Shown here: piece after piece, positions 34,457-47,372 of the stretch
Position numbering within the stretch: the stretch's first letter is position 1
Layout: each line of letters opens with the position of its first letter
NCBI GenBank assembly: GCA_001447805.1
Contig: CP013099.1
Span: forward strand, 1,302,001-1,366,000
Length of the DNA: 64,000 nt
Origin: Candidatus Tenderia electrophaga
GTDB lineage: Bacteria > Pseudomonadota > Gammaproteobacteria > Tenderiales > Tenderiaceae
Reading direction: 5' to 3'
The notes under the pieces: model-generated
What the model saw: the letters and a program-made list of their open reading frames with translations, nothing else
What the model was told of the DNA's origin: nothing
Database searches by the model: none
Made by a program: the position numbers and the translations under genes

Positions 34457-34487
34457 CGGGGTGAGTCGTAAGGGTCACCCCGTTTTT
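34457..34487 (+). terminator. Intrinsic terminator or attenuator in the carA leader
   Basis: CGGGGTGA (34457-34464), 10-base loop, TCACCCCG (34475-34482), then TTTTT (34483-34487). It lies between the promoter at 34398 and the carA ribosome site (GGAGGA at 34501). It could simply end dapB transcripts, but any transcript from the promoter at 34398 must also pass it, so attenuation of carA is likely. Confidence 0.7.
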
Positions 34488-34510
34488 GCAGCTAGCGCTC
34501 GGAGGATCAA

Positions 34511-35656
34511 TTGGATAAGTCGGCCCTGTTAGTCTTGGAAGACGGTACTGTGTTTCACGGGAGAGCCATCGGCGCGGAAGGGCAGACGGTGGGCGAGGTG
34601 GTGTTCAACACGTCCATGACCGGGTATCAAGAGATCCTCACCGATCCGTCCTATTGCAGTCAGCTCGTCACGTTGACCTACCCCCACATCGGTAATGTCG
34701 GCGTCAATCCCGAAGACGATGAATCGTCCAAGGTGTTTGCCAGCGGCCTGATCATTCGCGACCTGCCGCTGCTGGCCAGCAGCTGGCGCAAGCGTGAAGG
34801 CTTGGATATTTATTTAAAACGCAACGACGTGGTCGCCATCGCCGACATCGATACCCGCAAGCTGACTCGTATTCTGCGTGAAAAGGGCGCCCAGAACGGC
34901 TGCATTATTGCCGGCGACAGTGCGGATGAAGCGACCGCCCTGGCGGCGGCCAAGGCCTTTGGCGGCTTGCAGGGTCTGGATCTGGCCAAGGATGTCAGCA
35001 CCCACGCACCTTATGAATGGGCCCAGGGGAGCTGGACCATCGAGAAAGGCTTGCCGGCGGCGCTGCACCCGGTCGATGAAATGCTGCCCTATCACGTGGT
35101 GGCCTATGACTATGGCTGTAAGCGCAATATTCTGCGCATGCTGGTAGACCGCGGCTGTCGCCTGACCGTCGTGCCGGCCCAGACCCCCGCCGGCGACGTG
35201 TTGGCCATGCAGCCCGATGGGGTGTTTCTCTCCAACGGTCCGGGTGATCCCGAGCCCTGTGACTATGCCATCACAGCGATCAAGGAGATCCTGGAGACCA
35301 ATATCCCGGTATTCGGGATTTGCCTCGGGCACCAATTGTTGGCCCTGGCCAGCGGTGCCAAGAGCGTGAAGATGAAGTTCGGCCATCACGGCGCCAACCA
35401 TCCGGTGTTTGACGAAGACGCCCGGCGCGTCATGATTACCAGCCAGAACCATGGCTTCGCCGTGGACGAAAAGACATTGCCCGACACCTTGCGCGTCACT
35501 CACCGTTCGCTATTCGACGGCACCCTGCAGGGCATCCATCGCACCGATGCGCCGGCGTTTAGTTTTCAGGGGCATCCCGAGGCAAGCCCGGGGCCGCATG
35601 ATGCGGCGCCGCTGTTTGACCATTTTATTGAATTAATGCGATCAGTCCGCGAATGA
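34511..35656 (+). CDS. carA: Carbamoyl-phosphate synthase, small (glutaminase) subunit
   Basis: 381 residues. N-terminal CPSase_sm_N domain (1-150) and C-terminal class I glutamine amidotransferase with the nucleophile in [14 protein letters not shown] and the His-Glu in [11 protein letters not shown]. It hydrolyses glutamine and passes ammonia to CarB for arginine and pyrimidine synthesis. The start is TTG at 34511, directly preceded by GGAGGATCAA; no in-frame ATG fits better. The TGA stop lies in the left arm of the element at 35644. Confidence 0.97.
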   Translation: MDKSALLVLEDGTVFHGRAIGAEGQTVGEVVFNTSMTGYQEILTDPSYCSQLVTLTYPHIGNVGVNPEDDESSKVFASGLIIRDLPLLASSWRKREGLDIYLKRNDVVAIADIDTRKLTRILREKGAQNGCIIAGDSADEATALAAAKAFGGLQGLDLAKDVSTHAPYEWAQGSWTIEKGLPAALHPVDEMLPYHVVAYDYGCKRNILRMLVDRGCRLTVVPAQTPAGDVLAMQPDGVFLSNGPGDPEPCDYAITAIKEILETNIPVFGICLGHQLLALASGAKSVKMKFGHHGANHPVFDEDARRVMITSQNHGFAVDEKTLPDTLRVTHRSLFDGTLQGIHRTDAPAFSFQGHPEASPGPHDAAPLFDHFIELMRSVRE

Positions 35657-35820
35657 ACGCGGATGGACGCATATAAGGCTCCCCTCTTTTCTAAAGAGGG
35701 GCTGGGGGAGATTTATGGCTAACAGCTCCAAACCTTTAAATCCCCCTCAATCCCCCCTTTAAAAAAGGGGGAAGCTGGGAGTGTTTTTAATTTGAGTCCA
35801 TCCGCGTTCATGCGCGGACT
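35644..35820. repeat. 177-bp composite inverted-repeat element between carA and carB
   Basis: Outer arms 35644-35668 and 35796-35820 form a 25-bp inverted repeat with one mismatch; the carA TGA (35654-35656) is inside the left arm. Inside are two C/G-rich hairpins: CCCCTCTTT-TCT-AAAGAGGGG (35681-35701) and a CCCCCTTT/AAAGGGGG stem near 35754-35771, plus related GGGGGAGATTTA and TAAATCCCCCTC stretches. This nested design resembles a small non-autonomous mobile repeat. No gene is present between carA and carB. Confidence 0.75.
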
Positions 35821-35842
35821 AAATTTTATTCAGAGTTAAAAA

Positions 35843-39069
<3,227 letters not shown>

Positions 39070-39073
<4 letters not shown>

Positions 39074-39546
39074 GTACCGTACCAATGACTGCCAAGGGCG
39101 CTGAACGCCTGCGTGAAGAATTGTCGCGTCTAAAAGCTGTGGACCGTCCGCGCATCATCCAGGCCATTGCCGAGGCACGCGCGCACGGTGATTTGAAAGA
39201 GAATGCCGAATACCACGCCGCCAAGGAGCAGCAGGGGTTTTGCGAAGGACGCATCGCCGAGTTGGAATCCCAGCTTTCCGCGGCGCAGATCATCGATGTC
39301 ACCAAACTCAATGCCGGCGGCAAGGTAGTGTTCGGCACCACCGTCGATCTGTTGGAGTTGGAGACGGAAAAGCAGGTGACCTATCAGATTGTCGGCGATC
39401 TGGAAGCGGACATCAGCCAGCATCGTATCTCCATCAGTTCACCCATCGCCCGCGCTCTGATCGGCAAGGAGGCGGGTGACGAGGTCATCGTCAAGGCGCC
39501 GGGCGGCGACAAAGAATACGAAATCGTCGCTGTTCACTACGTTTAG
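39070..39546 (+). CDS. greA: Transcription elongation factor GreA
   Basis: 158 residues. N-terminal coiled coil ([20 protein letters not shown] through [18 protein letters not shown], containing the acidic tip residues D and E) and C-terminal FKBP-like domain ending in [18 protein letters not shown]. It reactivates backtracked RNA polymerase by stimulating transcript cleavage. The ATGA overlap with carB shows translational coupling; a car-greA operon is known in pseudomonads. Confidence 0.98.
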
Positions 39547-39564
39547 ATAGAAAATGAGTCCTTG

Positions 39565-39669
39565 GATAATGAATGCTTATCTCCTGAAACACGGCGTCCA
39601 TACCTCCCTGCGCGCGCGGTGGCTGCGGCCATGCGGCCAACGGTTTCGGGAGACGAACATTCATTATTC
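39565..39669. repeat. 105-bp inverted-repeat element after greA
   Basis: The arms 39565-39590 and 39643-39669 are a roughly 26-bp imperfect inverted repeat (ATAATGAATG and TCTCC.GAAAC shared; about five differences, two tolerated as G-U in RNA). The ends differ from the fur/dnaJ element family. It has no T-run and no gene, and fills the gap before the next gene. Confidence 0.55.
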
Positions 39670-39690
39670 CCGCGCCAGTGGTAAGTCTCG

Positions 39691-40155
39691 TTGACCCGTA
39701 AATTTTTAGTTGGTTTAGAAAGCGTCCTGCAAACCCTTTGGGTCGGTGGCCTGTGGGTGATCGGTTACCTGGTCGCCCCGATTCTGTTTGCCAGTCTTGA
39801 TGAGCGCCGCCTGGCCGGCGAATTGGCCGGGCACATGTTTACCGCGATGAATTATGTCGGTCTGGTATGTGGGGGCCTGTTGCTGATATTTGCCCTCTTG
39901 CGCGCGGGTAGAGCATGGTTGAAAGAGCTCAGAGTGATTGCTCTGGTATCGATGCTGGCGCTGGTTCTGATTTCACTGTTCGTACTGCAGCCCATGATGC
40001 AGGAATTGAAACTGGCCGGACTGACGCCGGGCAGTGAAGCCGCTGGACGTTTCGGCATGTTGCACGGTGTTTCCTCGATCTTGTATCTGATCACCAGCTT
40101 GCTGGGCCTGCTGCTGGTGGTTCGCCGCGAGACGGGAGATTATCGTTCCAGATGA
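39691..40155 (+). CDS. DUF4149-type inner-membrane protein
   Basis: 154 residues with four membrane segments (LQTLWVGGLWVIGYLVAPIL, VGLVCGGLLLIFALL, VIALVSMLALVLISLFVL, SSILYLITSLLGLLLVV). The pattern of TLWVGGLW and VAPILFA in the first segment and FGMLHGVS before the last fits the DUF4149 family of small membrane proteins found next to yhbY-rlmE-ftsH. The start is TTG at 39691. No function is known. It converges on yhbY with a 16-base overlap at the 3' ends. Confidence 0.8.
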   Translation: MTRKFLVGLESVLQTLWVGGLWVIGYLVAPILFASLDERRLAGELAGHMFTAMNYVGLVCGGLLLIFALLRAGRAWLKELRVIALVSMLALVLISLFVLQPMMQELKLAGLTPGSEAAGRFGMLHGVSSILYLITSLLGLLLVVRRETGDYRSR

Positions 40156-40436
40156 ATTTTTGGGTTTTCCGGATTGCGGCGGTAAACTAAGGCCACATGA
40201 CCGACGCGCTGTACGAGTTCGGCGGCGCAGCGCTCACAGAGTGATGCGATGATGGCATCGCGCTCGTCCCGGTCCGCGGCATTGACCTTGACTTTGAGTA
40301 GCTCGTGATGGGCCAGTGAGAGGTCGGCCTCATTGCACACAGCCTCGGTCAGGCCGTTGGCGCCGATCATGACCACGGGTTTGAGATGATGGCCGAGTTT
40401 GCGTAACTGGCGTTTTTGATGTTCCGATAATGACAT
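40140..40436 (-). CDS. yhbY: Ribosome assembly RNA-binding protein YhbY
   Basis: 98 residues, a single CRM domain: LSEHQKRQLRKLGHHLKPVV, MIGANGLTEAVCNEADLSLA with the GxNG loop, HELLKVKVNAADRDERD, and VQRVGHVALVYRRNPENPKI. It associates with pre-50S ribosomes in E. coli. The ATG at 40434-40436 gives the normal length; the frame is open nine codons upstream. Divergent from the small membrane protein gene and then rlmE-ftsH, the conserved order. Confidence 0.95.
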   Translation of the reverse strand: MSLSEHQKRQLRKLGHHLKPVVMIGANGLTEAVCNEADLSLAHHELLKVKVNAADRDERDAIIASLCERCAAELVQRVGHVALVYRRNPENPKIHLER

Positions 40437-40454
40437 TTCTGAAGTAACTCCGAT

Positions 40455-40775
40455 ATGGCCCAAGCGAAAGGCGACGAGAGTCTATCACGGCAAGGCAAAG
40501 GATTCACCGTCCCGGCCAGTCCGTTCAATGCGGTCAAGCTCGATCTGGCGCTGATCATTATCATCGCCGTGGTGCTGTGGTTGATCCATGATCGCCTGAT
40601 TGCAAATCAGTTGGGGCAGTTTCTGCTGTTGTCGGGCTACGGCCTGGCGGCCATGGGCTGGATCGTATTCAGAACCCGGCGTGTGGCCCGGCGCTTGGCC
40701 GCGGCCGATAGTGCAACAGCTGTGGCCGCCGGCGCTGCCGCGCAAGCGCATGGATGGGAACGTGGCGAAGAGTAA
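40455..40775 (+). CDS. Small hypothetical membrane protein
   Basis: 106 residues with a polar N-terminus, two membrane segments ([20 protein letters not shown] and [19 protein letters not shown]) and a basic RTRRVARRL stretch after the second, so both ends are probably cytoplasmic. The tail is Ala-rich. I do not recognise the family. ATG 40455 is 18 bases from the divergent yhbY start, and the end overlaps the rlmE start by 14 bases, implying coupling. Confidence 0.65.
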   Translation: MAQAKGDESLSRQGKGFTVPASPFNAVKLDLALIIIIAVVLWLIHDRLIANQLGQFLLLSGYGLAAMGWIVFRTRRVARRLAAADSATAVAAGAAAQAHGWERGEE

Positions 40776-41382
40776 GAGTAGTCGGCGCTGGTTGAAGGAG
40801 CACGAAAATGATCCCTTTGTGCAGCGTGCCCGTCAGGCAGGGTATCGTTCACGCGCGGTGTACAAGTTTCTCGAAATCAATGACAAGGACCGCCTGGTCA
40901 AACCCGGCATGACCGTGGTGGACCTGGGCGCCGCTCCCGGTGGTTGGTCCCAGGTGGTCGCCGGCATGGTCGGCCCCAAGGGGCGCGTCATCGCTATGGA
41001 TATTCTGCCGATGGAGCCGTTAGCTAACGTAGCCTTCCTGCAAGGGGATTTTCGCGAGCAGGAGGTGTTGGACCAGTTGCTGGCGATGATCGGCGACCAC
41101 GGGGTTGACCTTGTAATCTCGGATATGGCCCCCAATGTTAGTGGCATGGAGGCGGTGGATCAGCCGCGCGCCATGTATCTGGCGGAACTGGCATTGGATA
41201 TGGCGCGGCAGGTGTTGAACCCCGGCGGCGATATTTTGGTCAAAGTGTTTCAGGGCGTTGGCTTTGATGAATATTTGCGTGATATGCGCGCTTGTTTCGC
41301 CACGGTGATCACGCGCAAGCCGAAGGCCTCCAGACCCCGCAGCAAGGAGGTCTACCTGCTGGCCAGAGGCTTTCAGATGTAG
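40762..41382 (+). CDS. rlmE: 23S rRNA 2'-O-methyltransferase RlmE
   Basis: 206 residues. SAM motif [14 protein letters not shown], then [21 protein letters not shown] and the catalytic-type K-D-K-E residues (Lys in YKFLEI, Asp in SDMAPN, Lys in ILVKVFQG, Glu in SKEVYLLA). It methylates U2552 of 23S rRNA. GTG 40762 is chosen because it begins the family-typical (M)[10 protein letters not shown] with GGATGGGA upstream; ATG 40750 is possible. ftsH follows, the standard pair. Confidence 0.96.
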   Translation: MAKSKSSRRWLKEHENDPFVQRARQAGYRSRAVYKFLEINDKDRLVKPGMTVVDLGAAPGGWSQVVAGMVGPKGRVIAMDILPMEPLANVAFLQGDFREQEVLDQLLAMIGDHGVDLVISDMAPNVSGMEAVDQPRAMYLAELALDMARQVLNPGGDILVKVFQGVGFDEYLRDMRACFATVITRKPKASRPRSKEVYLLARGFQM

Positions 41383-41469
41383 TATTTTGGGTTTCTTAAT
41401 TGGCATATGTTGTTCCGGCTATCCCTGTCTGGACAGCAATACAAAAACCTTCCACTGGAGGGAAAATCG

Positions 41470-43428
41470 TTGAGTGATATGGCAAAAAATCTGATTCTAT
41501 GGGTGGTCATCGCCGTTGTGCTGATGTCGGTATTCAGCAGCTTCGGTCCGACGCAGATCGGGCAGCAATCCACACCTTATTCGCAGTTTATCAACGACGT
41601 GCAAAACAACGTCGTGGATAAAGTGGTTGTCGAAGGGCGCACCATCCACGGTGTCACCCGTACCGGCGAGCGCTTCACCACCTACAGCCCCGGCGACCCC
41701 GGCCTGGTGGGCGATTTGCTCGACCACGGTGTTCAGATCACCGCCCGGCCACAGGAACAGCAGGGGCTGCTGACGCAGATCTTCATTTCCTGGTTCCCCA
41801 TGCTGTTGTTGATCGGTGTGTGGATCTTCTTCATGCGCCAGATGCAGGGCGGCGGCGGTGGCCGTGGCGCCATGTCGTTTGGTAAGAGCAAGGCCAAGCT
41901 GCTGAGTGAAGACCAGGTCAAAGTGACCTTCGGTGACGTGGCGGGTGTGGAAGAGGCCAAGGACGAAGTCAGCGAGTTGGTCGAGTTCCTGCGCGATCCC
42001 AGCAAGTTCCAGAAGCTGGGCGGCAAGATCCCCCGCGGCGTGCTGATGGTCGGATCACCGGGTACCGGTAAGACCTTGCTGGCCAAGGCCATCGCCGGTG
42101 AAGCGAAAGTGCCGTTCTTCTCCATTTCCGGTTCTGATTTCGTGGAAATGTTCGTCGGTGTCGGCGCCTCCCGTGTGCGCGACATGTTCGAACAGGCCAA
42201 GAAGCACGCGCCCTGCATTATCTTTATCGATGAGATCGATGCGGTGGGGCGTCATCGTGGTGCCGGTCTGGGTGGCGGCCATGACGAACGTGAGCAGACC
42301 CTCAACCAATTGCTGGTGGAGATGGACGGCTTTGAAGGTAACGAAGGCGTCATCGTCATCGCTGCCACCAACCGCCCCGACGTATTGGACCCGGCCTTGC
42401 TGCGCCCCGGTCGGTTCGACCGTCAGGTGGTCGTGCCACTGCCCGATCTGCGCGGCCGTGAACAAATCCTGCGGGTGCACATGCGCAAGGTGCCGTTGGG
42501 CGATGATGTACAGCCCAGCCTGATCGCGCGCGGTACGCCCGGTTTCTCCGGTGCCGACCTGGCCAACCTGGTGAACGAGGCGGCGCTGTTCGCTGCGCGC
42601 GCCAATCGGCGCCTGGTGAGCATGGAGGAATTCGAGAAGGCCAAAGACAAGATCATGATGGGTGCCGAGCGCAAGTCCATGGTCATGAACGACGATGAGA
42701 AGAAGCTCACCGCCTATCATGAGGCCGGGCATGCCATTGTCGGTCGTCTGATGCCCTCACACGATCCGGTCTATAAGGTGAGCATCATTCCGCGCGGCCG
42801 TGCCCTGGGTGTGACCATGTTCCTGCCCGAGGAGGACCGCTACAGCTATAGCAAGGAGCGCCTGGAAAGCCAGATCAGCAGTATGTTCGGCGGTCGTATC
42901 GCCGAGGAGCTGATCTTCGGGCCGGAAAAGGTGACCACCGGCGCCTCCAATGATATCCAGCGCACCACCGAGCTCGCGCGTAACATGGTGACCAAGTGGG
43001 GGCTGTCCGAACGTCTCGGTCCGCTGACCTACAGTGAAGAAGAGGGCGAAGTATTCCTCGGTCACTCGGTGGCGCAACACAAGAATGTCTCGGATGAAAC
43101 TACGCATATTATTGATGAAGAGGTGCGCGCGATTGTCGACCGCAACTATGAGCGGGCGCGCAACATTCTGACTGAGAAGTTGGATATCCTTCATCTGATG
43201 GCCAATGCCCTGATCAAATATGAAACCATCGATGCCAAGCAGATCGACGACATCATGGAGGGCAAGGAACCACGCCCGCCGCAAGGCTGGGTGGATCAGG
43301 AGCCGCGCGGCGGTTCCGGCTCCGGGTCTGATGCCGTGGCATCCGCGGATCAGGATCAGGACAAGGATACCGGCAAGGCCGACAAGCCGGGTGATGACAA
43401 GCTCGGGGATCCGGCCGGTTCGCACTGA
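41470..43428 (+). CDS. ftsH: ATP-dependent zinc metalloprotease FtsH
   Basis: 652 residues from TTG 41470, which has CTGGAGGG eight bases upstream and gives the usual short N-terminus before the first membrane segment ([19 protein letters not shown]). A periplasmic loop, second segment ([14 protein letters not shown]), AAA+ domain (Walker A GSPGTGKT, Walker [35 protein letters not shown]) and the zinc site HEAGH follow. It degrades misfolded membrane proteins and regulators such as sigma32. The frame is open 21 codons upstream but that start has no merit. The tail is Asp/Gly rich. Confidence 0.97.
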   Translation: MSDMAKNLILWVVIAVVLMSVFSSFGPTQIGQQSTPYSQFINDVQNNVVDKVVVEGRTIHGVTRTGERFTTYSPGDPGLVGDLLDHGVQITARPQEQQGLLTQIFISWFPMLLLIGVWIFFMRQMQGGGGGRGAMSFGKSKAKLLSEDQVKVTFGDVAGVEEAKDEVSELVEFLRDPSKFQKLGGKIPRGVLMVGSPGTGKTLLAKAIAGEAKVPFFSISGSDFVEMFVGVGASRVRDMFEQAKKHAPCIIFIDEIDAVGRHRGAGLGGGHDEREQTLNQLLVEMDGFEGNEGVIVIAATNRPDVLDPALLRPGRFDRQVVVPLPDLRGREQILRVHMRKVPLGDDVQPSLIARGTPGFSGADLANLVNEAALFAARANRRLVSMEEFEKAKDKIMMGAERKSMVMNDDEKKLTAYHEAGHAIVGRLMPSHDPVYKVSIIPRGRALGVTMFLPEEDRYSYSKERLESQISSMFGGRIAEELIFGPEKVTTGASNDIQRTTELARNMVTKWGLSERLGPLTYSEEEGEVFLGHSVAQHKNVSDETTHIIDEEVRAIVDRNYERARNILTEKLDILHLMANALIKYETIDAKQIDDIMEGKEPRPPQGWVDQEPRGGSGSGSDAVASADQDQDKDTGKADKPGDDKLGDPAGSH

Positions 43429-43451
43429 TCAGATATCCAAATGTCACCTGC

Positions 43452-43480
43452 AACGCCCTGCCTCTGGCAGGGCGTTTTGC
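43452..43480 (+). terminator. Intrinsic terminator after ftsH
   Basis: AACGCCCTGCC (43452-43462), loop TCT, GGCAGGGCGTT (43466-43476), then TTTT-type run. Eleven perfect pairs. It separates the rlmE-ftsH unit from folP-glmM. Confidence 0.85.
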
Positions 43481-43542
43481 TTACGGGTCTACTCACCCGC
43501 TGAGAAATACGAGCTAAAAGCAAAAGCGAGCGAGGCATACTG

Positions 43543-44355
43543 ATGAAGCTGGTATTTGACCGCCCTAAAATTATGGGTATTCTCAATGTGACGCCCGATT
43601 CCTTTTCCGACGGGGGGCGATTTAATGCCCCTGATCGGGCCTTGCAGCGTGTCGAACAGATGGTGAGCGAGGGTGCGGATATTATCGACATCGGCGGTGA
43701 GTCGACGCGACCCGGTGCCCAGCCGGTCAGCGAGGCGGAGGAGATCGAGCGTGTCGCGCCCCTGATCGAGGCCGTGCGCAGCCGTTTCGAAATCCCGATT
43801 TCGGTCGATAGCAGTAAAGCGGGGGTGATGCGCGCTGCCGTGGCTGTCGGTGCCGATATGTTGAATGATGTGCGTGCCTTGCGCGACGAGGGCGCGCTGG
43901 CGGCGGCGGCCGAACTGGATGTGCCGGTTTGTTTGATGCACATGCAGGGGGAGCCGCGCACCATGCAGGCCGATCCGGTTTATGGCGATGTGGTGGGCGA
44001 TGTGACGGCGTTTCTCTCCGGCCGGGTCCAGGCCTGCGTGGCGGCCGGCATCGCCAAAGACAGGCTGTTGATCGATCCCGGCTTTGGCTTTGGTAAAAAA
44101 TTGTCACATAATCTGCTTTTGCTAAAGGAGTTGCATCGTTTCAAGGCTCTGGGGGTGCCGCTGTTGGTCGGTATTTCGCGCAAAAGCATGATCGGCGCGA
44201 TCGTCGATAAGCCGGTGGAGCAGCGCCTTTGTGGAAGTCTGGCGGCGGCGTCCCTGGCGTTGTGGCAGGGGGCGGACATTGTGCGGGTGCATGATGTGGC
44301 GGCGACGGTGGACGTATTGAAGATTTGTCAGGCGGTCAGGCAGGCCTCTGCGTAG
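43543..44355 (+). CDS. folP: Dihydropteroate synthase
   Basis: 270 residues. Both family signatures are present: IMGILNVTPDSFSDGGRF and DIIDIGGESTRPGAQPV, plus LIDPGFGFGKKLSHN and the KSMIGAI loop. It joins p-aminobenzoate to the pterin pyrophosphate in folate synthesis and is the sulfonamide target. ATG 43543 follows GAGCGAGG. Eleven bases separate it from glmM. Just upstream (43499-43516) lies a fragment like the right end of the fur/dnaJ palindromic element. Confidence 0.97.
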   Translation: MKLVFDRPKIMGILNVTPDSFSDGGRFNAPDRALQRVEQMVSEGADIIDIGGESTRPGAQPVSEAEEIERVAPLIEAVRSRFEIPISVDSSKAGVMRAAVAVGADMLNDVRALRDEGALAAAAELDVPVCLMHMQGEPRTMQADPVYGDVVGDVTAFLSGRVQACVAAGIAKDRLLIDPGFGFGKKLSHNLLLLKELHRFKALGVPLLVGISRKSMIGAIVDKPVEQRLCGSLAAASLALWQGADIVRVHDVAATVDVLKICQAVRQASA

Positions 44356-44374
44356 AACATAACAGGTGATTGGA

Positions 44375-45736
44375 ATGGCGGGCGAGCGTAAATATTTCGG
44401 TACCGACGGGGTGCGCGGCGAGGTGGGACAATTCCCCATTACGCCCGAATTTATTATGAAGTTGGGCTGGGCCGCCGGTCGCGTGCTGGCTCAGTGTGAG
44501 GGCGACCAGAGCAAGGTGGTGATCGGCAAGGATACGCGCATTTCCGGCTACATGTTTGAGTCGGCGCTGGAGGCGGGATTGTCCGCGGCCGGCGTGGATA
44601 TCATGCTGCTCGGGCCCATGCCGACACCGGGGATCGCTTATCTCACCCGTACCCTGCGTGCTGAGGCCGGGATCGTGATCAGCGCGTCCCATAACCCTCA
44701 TTATGACAACGGTATCAAATTCTTTTCCGCCCAGGGTCTGAAGCTTGCCGATGAGGTGGAGTTGGCTATCGAGGCCGAGTTGGACAAGCCCATGGAAACG
44801 GTGGCGTCCAGCCGGCTGGGCAAGGCGGCGCGGGTAATCGACGCGGCCGGGCGTTACATCGAATTCTGCAAGAGTACCATCCCGTCGCGTATCTCATTGA
44901 ACGGTCTAAAGATCGTCGTGGATTGCGCCCACGGCGCCACCTATGATATCGCACCTAAGGTGTTCGACGAGCTTGAAGCACAGGTGATCGAGATCGGGAC
45001 GGAGCCCAACGGGCTCAATATCAACCAGGCGTGTGGCTCGACTCATCCTGCTGAATTGCAGCAGAGGGTGTTGGACGAGGAGGCCGATTTGGGGATCGCC
45101 CTGGACGGTGACGGTGATCGTGTCATCATGGTCGATCACAAGGGCGAAATCGTCGACGGGGATGAGATTCTTTACATCATCGCCTGCGCCAGTATCGATA
45201 AACCCGATTTTCGCGCCGGGGTGGTCGGCACCCTGATGAGTAATCTCGGCCTGGAACATGCCCTGACCGAGAAGGGTATCTGCTTGCATCGCGCCCAGGT
45301 CGGTGATCGTTATGTCATGGAAATGCTGCAGCGCCACAATCTGCTGCTGGGCGGCGAGTCCTCCGGTCACATCATTTGTCTGGAGCGCACCACCACGGGC
45401 GACGGTATCGTCTCGGCCCTGCAAGTGTTGGCGGCCATGGTGGAGCGGGACGTGTCCCTGCATGAGCTCAAATCAGGGATGACCAAGTACCCGCAGACCA
45501 TGATCAATGTGCGCACCGCACAGCGCTTCGATTTTTCCGGCTCCGCCGAGGTGGCCGCTACGCAGCGCGAGATTGAATCCCAACTCAATGGCCGCGGGCG
45601 GGTGTTGTTGCGGGCCTCCGGCACCGAGCCGGTGATCCGGGTGATGGTCGAAGGGCAGGACGCCGACGAGGTCGATGAATGCGCCCGCCATCTGGCGCAA
45701 AAGGTTGAAGCCGCCTATCAAAGTTCACATTCCTGA
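44375..45736 (+). CDS. glmM: Phosphoglucosamine mutase
   Basis: 453 residues. The N-terminal [14 protein letters not shown], the phosphoserine loop [16 protein letters not shown], the metal-binding DGDGDRV and the sugar-binding GGESSGHI are all present. It converts glucosamine-6-phosphate to glucosamine-1-phosphate for peptidoglycan and LPS. ATG 44375 fits family starts; a GTG nine bases earlier is also in frame. folP-glmM-tpiA-secG is the usual order. Confidence 0.97.
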   Translation: MAGERKYFGTDGVRGEVGQFPITPEFIMKLGWAAGRVLAQCEGDQSKVVIGKDTRISGYMFESALEAGLSAAGVDIMLLGPMPTPGIAYLTRTLRAEAGIVISASHNPHYDNGIKFFSAQGLKLADEVELAIEAELDKPMETVASSRLGKAARVIDAAGRYIEFCKSTIPSRISLNGLKIVVDCAHGATYDIAPKVFDELEAQVIEIGTEPNGLNINQACGSTHPAELQQRVLDEEADLGIALDGDGDRVIMVDHKGEIVDGDEILYIIACASIDKPDFRAGVVGTLMSNLGLEHALTEKGICLHRAQVGDRYVMEMLQRHNLLLGGESSGHIICLERTTTGDGIVSALQVLAAMVERDVSLHELKSGMTKYPQTMINVRTAQRFDFSGSAEVAATQREIESQLNGRGRVLLRASGTEPVIRVMVEGQDADEVDECARHLAQKVEAAYQSSHS

Positions 45737-45847
45737 GCAAGCCCCGGGGCTCCCGACGGCATTTCCAAGTGACTCAAAATATTTGATTTATCCCGTCCGG
45801 ATCGGTAAGCTTGGCCTTCTTTTTTCAAAGCCCGGAAGAGGAATGTA

Positions 45848-46603
45848 ATGCGTAAGCCGTTAGTAGCCGGAAACTGGAAAATGAATGGTTCCAGGGATGC
45901 CGCCCAGGACCTGATCGCAGGGATCAGGCGCGGGTTTGAGGCGGGTGTGTCCGCCGATGTGGCGATCTGTCCGCCGTTCGTTTATCTCACGCAAGTGGGC
46001 GGCCTGCTCGACGGTAGCGATATCGCGCTGGGCGGACAGAATGTGTCCCAGCACGAAAGCGGTGCCTATACCGGCGAGGTTGCACCGGCCATGCTCGCGG
46101 ACGTGGGCTGCGAATACGTCATCCTGGGCCATTCCGAACGCCGTTCGTATTACGGTGAAGACGACGCGCTGGTGGCAGACAAGGTGGTCGCCGCTCATGC
46201 CGCGGGCCTCAAGCCTATTCTCTGTGTCGGTGAGACATTGGACCAGCGCGAAGCCGACCGCACCGAGGCGGTGGTGGCGAGCCAATTGGATGCACTGCTG
46301 AATTCAGCCGAGGGGCTGGCCGCCTTGAAGACCGGCGTAATCGCCTACGAACCGGTGTGGGCCATCGGTACCGGTAAGACGGCTAGCCCGCAACAGGCGC
46401 AGGATATGCACGCCTTTATCCGCCAGCGGGTGGCCGCGAAGGACGCCGAGCTGGGGGCCAAAATCCGTATCCTCTACGGCGGTAGTGTCAAAGGCAATAA
46501 TGCGGCTGAGCTGTTCGCCATGGCCGATATCGACGGCGGCTTGATCGGCGGCGCTTCGCTGCAAGTGGACGAGTTTTTGACGATTTGTCAGGCGGCACAA
46601 TAG
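45848..46603 (+). CDS. tpiA: Triosephosphate isomerase
   Basis: 251 residues. N-terminal PLVAGNWKMNGS, the catalytic His in LGHSERRSYYGE, the catalytic Glu in AYEPVWAIGTGKTAS (which includes flexible loop 6), and the phosphate loop YGGSVKGNN and GGLIGGASL. It interconverts dihydroxyacetone phosphate and glyceraldehyde-3-phosphate. ATG 45848 with GAGGA upstream. Confidence 0.98.
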   Translation: MRKPLVAGNWKMNGSRDAAQDLIAGIRRGFEAGVSADVAICPPFVYLTQVGGLLDGSDIALGGQNVSQHESGAYTGEVAPAMLADVGCEYVILGHSERRSYYGEDDALVADKVVAAHAAGLKPILCVGETLDQREADRTEAVVASQLDALLNSAEGLAALKTGVIAYEPVWAIGTGKTASPQQAQDMHAFIRQRVAAKDAELGAKIRILYGGSVKGNNAAELFAMADIDGGLIGGASLQVDEFLTICQAAQ

Positions 46604-46633
46604 CCCCGACAGTCGCAACGAGGTAATGCTTTA

Positions 46634-46987
46634 ATGTTGAAGGTACTCACTGTATTTCATGTGCTGCTGACCATCTCCCTGATCGGGTTGGTACTGATTC
46701 AGCGCGGCAAGGGGGCGGATGTGGGCGCCGCCTTTGGCAGCGGCGCGTCCAATACCATGTTTGGCAGTCAGGGCTCGGCGTCTTTTCTGACGCGCACCAC
46801 TGCCGCGGTCGCCACGCTGTTTTTTGTCACCAGCCTGACACTGGCCTATATGAGTGGCCAGCGGGTGGAGCGCAAGAGCGTGACCGAGATGGAGCAGTCG
46901 ATCGCACCGGCGCCCGCCGAGGAAACGCAAACGGATGTGCCGACGGTACCGTCCGATAAGCCAGATTTACCCGCGTCGGGTAACTAG
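46634..46987 (+). CDS. secG: Preprotein translocase subunit SecG
   Basis: 117 residues. Two membrane segments (VLTVFHVLLTISLIGLVLIQ and AAVATLFFVTSLTLAYM) flank the conserved cytoplasmic loop RGKGADVGAAFGSGASNTMF GSQG. The C-terminal tail is Pro/Glu rich and variable, as in the family. It assists SecYEG translocation. The tRNA-Leu follows 31 bases downstream and nuoA 385 bases downstream, the typical gammaproteobacterial context. Confidence 0.95.
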   Translation: MLKVLTVFHVLLTISLIGLVLIQRGKGADVGAAFGSGASNTMFGSQGSASFLTRTTAAVATLFFVTSLTLAYMSGQRVERKSVTEMEQSIAPAPAEETQTDVPTVPSDKPDLPASGN

Positions 46988-47017
46988 GCTTCATATCAAC
47001 AGAGTTCACAATTTGTT

Positions 47018-47102
47018 GCCGATGTGGTGGAATTGGTAGACACGCTGTCTTGAGGGGGCAGTGGCGCAAGCCGTGCCGGTTCGACTCCGGCCATCGGCAC
47101 CA
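47018..47102 (+). tRNA. tRNA-Leu (anticodon GAG)
   Basis: 85 nt with encoded CCA. Acceptor GCCGATG pairs with CATCGGC; D-arm GGTGGAATTGGTAGACAC; anticodon arm CTGTC-TTGAGGG-GGCAG with GAG at 34-36; a long variable arm (TGGCGCAAGCC), as expected for the class II Leu tRNAs; T-arm CCGGTTCGACTCCGG. A tRNA-Leu between secG and nuoA is a conserved arrangement. Confidence 0.97.
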
Positions 47103-47230
47103 ACATTAGTAAGTAAAAGTAAAATAATTAAATTTTAGAAACTTAATCGAGGCTGTTGTTTTTTGTTAAGTTTTGCGCAAGGGGAAGCAATCTAACCTCA
47201 TGAAATTAGCGGGTATTTGATGGGTTTCTT

Positions 47231-47265
47231 TTGGGTTGACACCCAAGAAAAGATAGGCCTAGACT
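47231..47265 (+). promoter_or_regulatory. Possible nuo operon promoter with hairpin
   Basis: A perfect -35 box TTGACA (47236-47241) is followed after 18 bases by TAGACT (47260-47265, four of six). The -35 sits in the loop of an inverted repeat TTGGGT/ACCCAA (47231-47246). The leader to nuoA is about 100 bases and contains GGAGAG near 47308. The rest of 47103-47230 is AT-rich and holds no gene. Confidence 0.35.
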
Positions 47266-47372
47266 GGCCGACCAATCCCGCTAAAAATAACAATAATATG
47301 TACCTTGGAGAGAAATGAGGGGTAAACCTTTCATTTTAGGATAAAGGGCTGATTAGGGGCGGCATCCGCACT

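Noticed and set aside
34433-34500. Leader peptide in front of carA
   Set aside because: Only a seven-codon TTG frame and a GTG frame that runs into carA out of frame are present; neither has a ribosome site or a run of Arg codons.
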